A stretch of DNA of 5,730 nt from Deltaproteobacteria bacterium. GTDB lineage: Bacteria; Desulfobacterota; Binatia; UBA9968. Of the stretch, positions 4,702 through 5,730 are shown in pieces; position 1 is the stretch's first letter; each line of letters starts with the position of its first letter. The notes below the pieces were generated by a model, which saw nothing but the letters and a program-made list of their open reading frames with translations, did no database searches and was not told the origin of the DNA. The stretch lies in contig JACPDC010000116.1 of NCBI GenBank assembly GCA_016184235.1, forward strand, positions 1 to 5,730, read 5' to 3'. A program made the position numbers and the translations under genes.

Positions 4702-5730
4702 GTGGCAACAAAGCCGTTACCAGCGCAGGCTTTGAGTGGAATTCGAGTGATTGGCTTCGAGCAGGTGCTCGCCGGCCCATTTTGCACCTGTACCCTCGCG
4801 GACATGGGGGCCGAGGTCATCAAGGTCGAGCGCCCCGGCGTCGGAGACCTCATCCGCCATTGGGACAACGCGGTCAGAGGACTCTCCTCCGGCTACGTCT
4901 GGCTCAACCGAAACAAGCGCAGCCTCACCGTGGACGTGAAACAGGAAAAAGGAAAGGAAATTCTCTACCGCCTGATTCGCGACGCGGATGTCTTTTTTGA
5001 GAACTACGCGCCCGGAGTCGCCGAGAGGTCGGGGCTGGGCTACGAGAAGCTCCAATCGATCAACCCTCGCCTCGTCTACTGCTCGCTTTCGGGTTACGGG
5101 CAGGACGGTCCCTACCGGGACGTAAAGGCGTATGACCTCCTGATCCAGGGCGAGGCCGGCATCATCGCCACCACCGGCTATCCGGACAAGCCGGCAAGAG
5201 CGGGGATTTCCATCGCCGACATCTCGGCCGGCATGTACGCGGCGCTCGGCATCGTCCTCGCCCTTTACCAGCGGGAGAAAAGCGGCGAAGGACAGTTCAT
5301 CGACATCTCCATGTTCGAATCGGTCGTCTCCTGGCTCGGCTATTTTCCCCACCATTACTGGCACCGGGGCGAGGAGGCGTCGCGCATGGGGATGCGCCAC
5401 CACTATGTCACCCCTTACGGCCCCTATCTGGCCAAAGACGGCGAGTACGTCAACCTTGCCGTGGCGACGGCTCAGGACTGGGAGGTTTTCTGCCGCGACG
5501 TGATCGAGCGGCCGGACCTGCTTGGGGATCAGCGCTTTGCGACTGTCGAAGGGCGGCGCAAAAACCGCGCCGTCCTCGAAGAGATCGTCGAGCAGACCTT
5601 TCTCGGGCGCGACCACGAAGAATGGCTGGCGCGGCTAAAGAAGGCGGCGCTGCCGCACGGCGAGGTGCGAGGCATCGCCCGGGTCCTGGCCCATCCCCAG
5701 GCGACCGCCCGCAGGCTGATCCGGGAAGTA
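4702..5730 (+). CDS. CaiB/BaiF family (family III) CoA-transferase, 3' end outside window
   Basis: The first 343 residues of a CoA-transferase whose family is usually about 390-410 residues, so some 50-65 residues lie beyond the right edge. The frame has no stop from 4702 to 5730. Family signs are the N-terminal IRVIGFEQVLAGPFCT (14-29), LADMGAEVIKVERPGVGD (32-49), LNRNKRSLTVDVK (68-80), the active-site block KAYDLLIQGEAG (142-153) with Asp145 as the expected catalytic residue that carries the acyl-CoA anhydride, and GQFIDISMFES (197-207). The enzyme moves CoA between acyl-CoA and a free carboxylic acid in the cytoplasm. The partner acids cannot be read from the sequence; succinyl-CoA with a C5 dicarboxylate, or intramolecular transfer as in mesaconyl-CoA transferase, would suit the neighbouring hydratase and lyase. 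The start is GTG with GAGG upstream. A long minus-strand open frame over the same bases is an antisense shadow. Confidence 0.95.
   Translation, partial: MATKPLPAQALSGIRVIGFEQVLAGPFCTCTLADMGAEVIKVERPGVGDLIRHWDNAVRGLSSGYVWLNRNKRSLTVDVKQEKGKEILYRLIRDADVFFENYAPGVAERSGLGYEKLQSINPRLVYCSLSGYGQDGPYRDVKAYDLLIQGEAGIIATTGYPDKPARAGISIADISAGMYAALGIVLALYQREKSGEGQFIDISMFESVVSWLGYFPHHYWHRGEEASRMGMRHHYVTPYGPYLAKDGEYVNLAVATAQDWEVFCRDVIERPDLLGDQRFATVEGRRKNRAVLEEIVEQTFLGRDHEEWLARLKKAALPHGEVRGIARVLAHPQATARRLIREV

Noticed and set aside
3257..4780. 507-residue minus-strand open frame
   Set aside because: It crosses the antisense of the MaoC gene, the 9-bp repeat array, the divergent spacer and an off-frame part of the dehydrogenase; its Leu/Phe/Glu-rich N-terminal repeat is just the translated array.
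4717..5616. 299-residue minus-strand open frame
   Set aside because: It is antisense to the CoA-transferase, whose plus-strand translation shows the family's active-site Asp and conserved blocks.

Overview
The window carries five acyl-CoA or related enzyme genes and one transporter, in GC-rich DNA (roughly 60% by eye). Strong Shine-Dalgarno sites, one sigma-70-like promoter and a secreted metallo-beta-lactamase-fold protein fit a Gram-negative, soil or sediment type bacterium. The gene style and the intergenic GTTCAAAC-type repeats remind me of uncultured Deltaproteobacteria-like, Tectomicrobia or Rokubacteria genomes, but the sequence does not fix the taxon. No phage, IS, tRNA, rRNA or CRISPR signal is visible.

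Layout, left to right. (1) On the minus strand, a CitE-like HpcH/HpaI-family lyase (381-1265) is followed, with stop and start overlapping, by a signal-peptide metallo-beta-lactamase-fold gene that leaves the window at its left edge. (2) A 150-bp divergent spacer separates the lyase from a plus-strand MFS transporter (1416-2612). (3) The MFS gene converges on, and overlaps by 24 bp, a minus-strand acyl-CoA dehydrogenase (2589-3749), which has a near-consensus promoter directly upstream. (4) A 347-bp divergent spacer (3750-4096) holds that promoter and a long, bulged inverted repeat of about 180 nt that could fold as RNA. (5) On the plus strand, a MaoC-family hydratase (4097-4606) is followed by a 72-bp tandem array of eight 9-bp units, then by a GTG-started CaiB/BaiF family CoA-transferase that runs off the right edge. 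The CoA-transferase is easily missed in ATG-only ORF scans, which instead show a long antisense shadow.

How the genes may work together. CoA-transferase (activation), MaoC hydratase (hydration of an enoyl-CoA), CitE-type lyase (C-C cleavage of a hydroxyacyl-CoA) and acyl-CoA dehydrogenase (making the enoyl-CoA) form a logical sequence for a short branched or dicarboxylic acid. Known precedents with the same enzyme families are itaconate/citramalyl-CoA breakdown in Pseudomonas, the mesaconyl-CoA branch of the Chloroflexus 3-hydroxypropionate bicycle, and the mycobacterial CitE-MaoC-FadE19 locus. An MFS carrier would supply uptake. The genes form several divergent or convergent units, not one operon, so the shared pathway is an inference.

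The most unusual parts are non-coding: the long inverted repeat upstream of the hydratase and the 9-bp array between hydratase and transferase. Three proteins also show substitutions at positions that are catalytic or metal-binding in their superfamilies.
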